Source: Dasypus novemcinctus (Eukaryota > Chordata > Mammalia > Cingulata > Dasypodidae). Taken from it: DNA of 64,000 bases. Below are positions 61,210 to 64,000 of this stretch, piece after piece (the first letter of the stretch is position 1; the number at the start of each line of letters is the position of its first letter). The position numbers and the translations under genes were made by a program. The stretch is from assembly GCF_030445035.2 (NCBI RefSeq), contig NC_080688.1, positions 64,017,449 to 64,081,448 of the forward strand, given 5' to 3'. The notes beneath the pieces were generated by a model, which worked only from the letters and a program-made list of their open reading frames with translations, ran no database searches and was not told the origin of the DNA.

Positions 61210-63690
61210 AACAAACAAAGGCCAGAGACGGTAGCATTTTGCTGCCCCTTCCAAATCCCCAAGAAAGCCGGGAGAACTCGGGTGAACCCCAAATCTAGGC
61301 GCCCCTGGATTAAATTTAATCCAGAAAAGATGTGGGCTCCACCAGAATCTTCCTGACAAAAATCGAGGGCAATGGAAGTTCTGAAGAAAAATATTCTGGG
61401 AACAAAAAAGAACTCCAAACATGGAAGAAGGTAAGACTCCCCGGGTGAGCACAGTCTGAAAGGCCCTAGCTTTAATTGCTAGGAAGGGGAGGCTAATCAC
61501 CTCCCGAGAGAACCCTAGTAGCCCCATAAAATTGGGGGAAGCCAGTCTCTCTAGGCTTAGGAAAAGGAAAAAAACCGGGAAAAAGCCCTAGTGTTTTGAG
61601 TTTGTCTAACTGCATGTTAAAATCTAGTACTAGTCTTATATCCACTAAAGGAGCGGAGTCTTGATTTTAATAGGAAAGGTTGTTTATAGGTTCGAGTCCT
61701 AATGTCCTGGAGAAAAACCGGGAAAAAGTCCTGGTGTTTTGGGTTTGTCTAACTGCATGTTAGAATCTGGTACTAAAAAAAAAGGCTGTTTATAAGTTCA
61801 AGTCCTAATGTCCTGAAAATTGGTCTAGATTAAAAAAAAAAAAATCTTGGTTACAGGAAAATGGATCAGCTTTTCTAGTGGAGCTTTGTCTGGGTGTAAA
61901 GTTTAAACAGGGAAAAAGTCTAGCTGAAATCTTTTGTTATGGTGCTAAATTGTGAATGAATTCACTTTATACCAAATGTTAAGTGTTCTGAGGTTTGTGA
62001 TGGCTGTGGGGGCAGCCATAGTGAAAATATATATAAATTTGTGGGTCAAATTAGTGACCTTTGTGCTTCTGTCTGTGTCAGCTCAATGCTAGTGTTGGAG
62101 TTGTGTCCTTATGTAAAGTAGAATTACAGCTGAGCTGGAGTCCTCCCTTGCCATTGGCAAGGGGGTGAAATGATTATGGGGCAAAACTGAAGAGTCTGGA
62201 TGTTTGCAGAGTCTAGATGTTTGTGCATGCTCTGCTGTCTGTCTCTGGTCTGGCCCTTTGCCAGGGCTTGGAGGCCATCTGTGTCCGCGCCATGCACCCA
62301 AGTTTGTTGGGGCTGCCCCAGCAGGGTGGCTGGGTCCCCTGGAGAGTTGCTGAATTTGAGTAGGTTCTGTCTGCCCATTTTGGCCTGAAAGCTGGAAAGG
62401 GGAGAGCAGCTTGCCCCTTTCCAGTGAGTCCACACCTTCTATTCATAAGCTGCATTCCTGTCTGATTGTTGTGCACCTGACTGCTGTAAAGGGGGTAAAA
62501 AGCAGAATCAGAATAAATGCAGTAAGGTTCCCTCCCTAGGGTGTCAAAGCCAAAATACCTTTGCATTCTGCCCAGGTTCTTAAAAGGTATTGTAGTAACT
62601 AAGTAAGAGAATGTGTTCTGTGAAGGTAAAATTTGTCCTAAGGGTATAAATAATTATAAAAGTTTTACAAAGCATTGTTTAAATTAAGGTATTTAAATGG
62701 CTAATTGCAAAAAGTCATTATTTAACAAAAACTGAATTGATAATAATAAAAGGCAATTTTATAACAAACTTATTCGGCAGCCAGTCTCCCCTGCCAACTT
62801 GCTTCCAAAAAAACTGTTTCTGGTATTTAAAGTGAAAAAATGTTCATTATTTTAACAAGCTTGTTTAGTATTAATGGCAATTATATGTTGTAAGAAATTT
62901 GCCTGATAACTTAGTATGTGGGATATATGGTGTGTGTTTTTATTGTTAAGGAAACAAAAAATGATTTTGTCCTAAGATAAAATGATTGATTATTGGAAAG
63001 AGTAAAGTATGGGAAAAAACCTAAATGAATACTGAAAGTGTAGAAGGTTTGTAGAAGGAAAATTTTTATGATTAAAATTGAGTAAGATCAATATACAAAG
63101 AAAATCTTTTATCAATAGCTTCTTGTGCTTTAACCTCATCATTTCCTCAGTGTTTGAAGAAGAGTCTTACCTCTTTTATAAAAACATTTATGTTCTAGAA
63201 ATCAAATCCTGAAAAGTAGCTTTTTATTTCAAACTAACTGCAAGAGATTTAATCTTTTACTTTAAAGGAAAAATTAAAGTAATGGTTAAGTTCATTTAAT
63301 ATGTTATAAGTCGAATGAAAAGTATTTAAAGGTGTTATAAAATTAGTAGGTTTTTAAAAAACTAATAAAAACTGTAACTAAGAGTTAAAATCATTTATAA
63401 ATGCATTTATATTATAAAACAGTAGAAAGACAATAACTGAAATTATAGCTGGGTGAATTTAGCCTGAAACTATTATTTAAGTGTAAATTCTAAATTTCCT
63501 TTGTTTATGGTTACTTCAAGCCTAACCTCACCCTTTGCCTTTGCCTATGGTTATTTCATAATTGAGAAGAGCTGGAACATCACTGTCTCCTCTCCTAGTA
63601 TTAGTAACCCTTTCTCTCATGAATTCAAGTGTAAACTAAATAAATTGCTGCCTAATGGAATAAGGTTAAATAACCACTAGAGTTTTATTA
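61210..63690 (+). mobile_element. Endogenous retrovirus leader/internal region, no gene retained
   Basis: A splice-donor-like AAG|GTAAGACTC occurs at about 61430. The region is riddled with stops, and I see no recognisable gag frame. It may be untranslated leader, decayed pre-gag sequence, or partly non-viral toward the right end. A tandem duplication occurs at 61564-61820. Confidence 0.65.
61564..61820 (+). repeat. Imperfect tandem repeat in the ERV leader
   Basis: Copy 1 is at about 61564-61711 and copy 2 at about 61712-61820. Both have aaaccgggaaaaag, ttgtctaactgcatgtta and gtcctaatgtcctg. Copy 2 lacks about 40 bp present in copy 1. Confidence 0.88.
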
Positions 63691-63717
63691 TCTCCAAAAT
63701 CAAAACGGGGGGGTGGA

Positions 63718-63946
63718 CCCCAGGGCCCACTGGATGGAACCTGGGAGAGTGTGGGCTATGATGTGGGCCATTGACTATGGGGTGCAGTGATGCTCAGAGA
63801 TGTACTTATCAGGTGCAATGGATGTGTCACAATGATGGGAGAGAATGTTGCTGTGGGGGGAGTGGGGGGTGGGGCGGTGGGGTTGAATGGGACCTCATAT
63901 TTTTTGAATGTAATTTTTAAGAATAAATAAATAATTAAAAAAAAAG
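63718..63946 (+). mobile_element. 5'-truncated L1 3' UTR insertion
   Basis: Phrases gtgtgggctatgatgtggg, gatgctcagagatgtact and a G-rich run with a poly(A) end are typical of xenarthran L1 3' ends as I recall them. An 11-bp duplication gggggggtgga at 63707-63717 and 63947-63957 supports a discrete insertion. Confidence 0.78.
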
Positions 63947-64000
63947 GGGGGGGTGGAGGGGAGAAGTCTCCTGCCTTCAGTGTTCCTAAGAGTGGCAATT

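Noticed and set aside
61011..61298. Open frames across the ERV LTR and leader as a viral protein
   Set aside because: They cross the LTR, primer-binding site and leader, and show no retroviral domain.

Overview
This is mammalian nuclear DNA, and the repeats point to a xenarthran, most likely an armadillo (Dasypus type). About 25 copies of tRNA-derived SINEs of the DAS kind are scattered on both strands. I recognise the window as the 5' part of SMAD2, read on the minus strand. Coding exon 2 (17254-17489, 236 nt, 78 codons plus 2 nt) begins with the SMAD2 N-terminus [12 protein letters not shown] and enters the MH1 domain. A CpG-island promoter with the untranslated first exon lies at about 51.2-52.6 kb. 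Human synteny would be 18q21.1.

Layout: 1-17253 is intron 2 (partial; exon 3 and later exons lie to the left of the window). 17254-17542 is exon 2. 17543-51631 is intron 1, about 34 kb. About 51632-51985 is exon 1. 51.15-52.65 kb is the CpG-island promoter. 52.65-64 kb is upstream intergenic DNA. No other functional protein-coding gene is visible. One decayed retrocopy resembling C11orf65 sits at 2528-2863 inside intron 2.

The rest is mostly repeats: DAS SINEs, many with exact target-site duplications; a long, much-interrupted L1 at about 32.6-40.4 kb plus several L1 3' ends; L2 and MIR remnants; MER/hAT DNA elements; an antisense MLT1/MST-like LTR at 21.1-21.96 kb; a solo class-I ERV LTR at 56309-56625; and the 5' end of a tRNA-Arg-primed endogenous retrovirus at about 60.85-63.7 kb with no retained gene. 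Long open frames in the SINEs and the CpG island are compositional artefacts.

I found no new gene system. The items most worth a second look are a perfect 31-bp inverted repeat at 10588-10656, a 365-bp non-L1 insert bounded by a 43-bp direct repeat inside the long L1 (35862-36312), dimeric and higher-order tRNA-derived SINE arrays, and alternative donors and possible divergent initiation at the SMAD2 CpG island.
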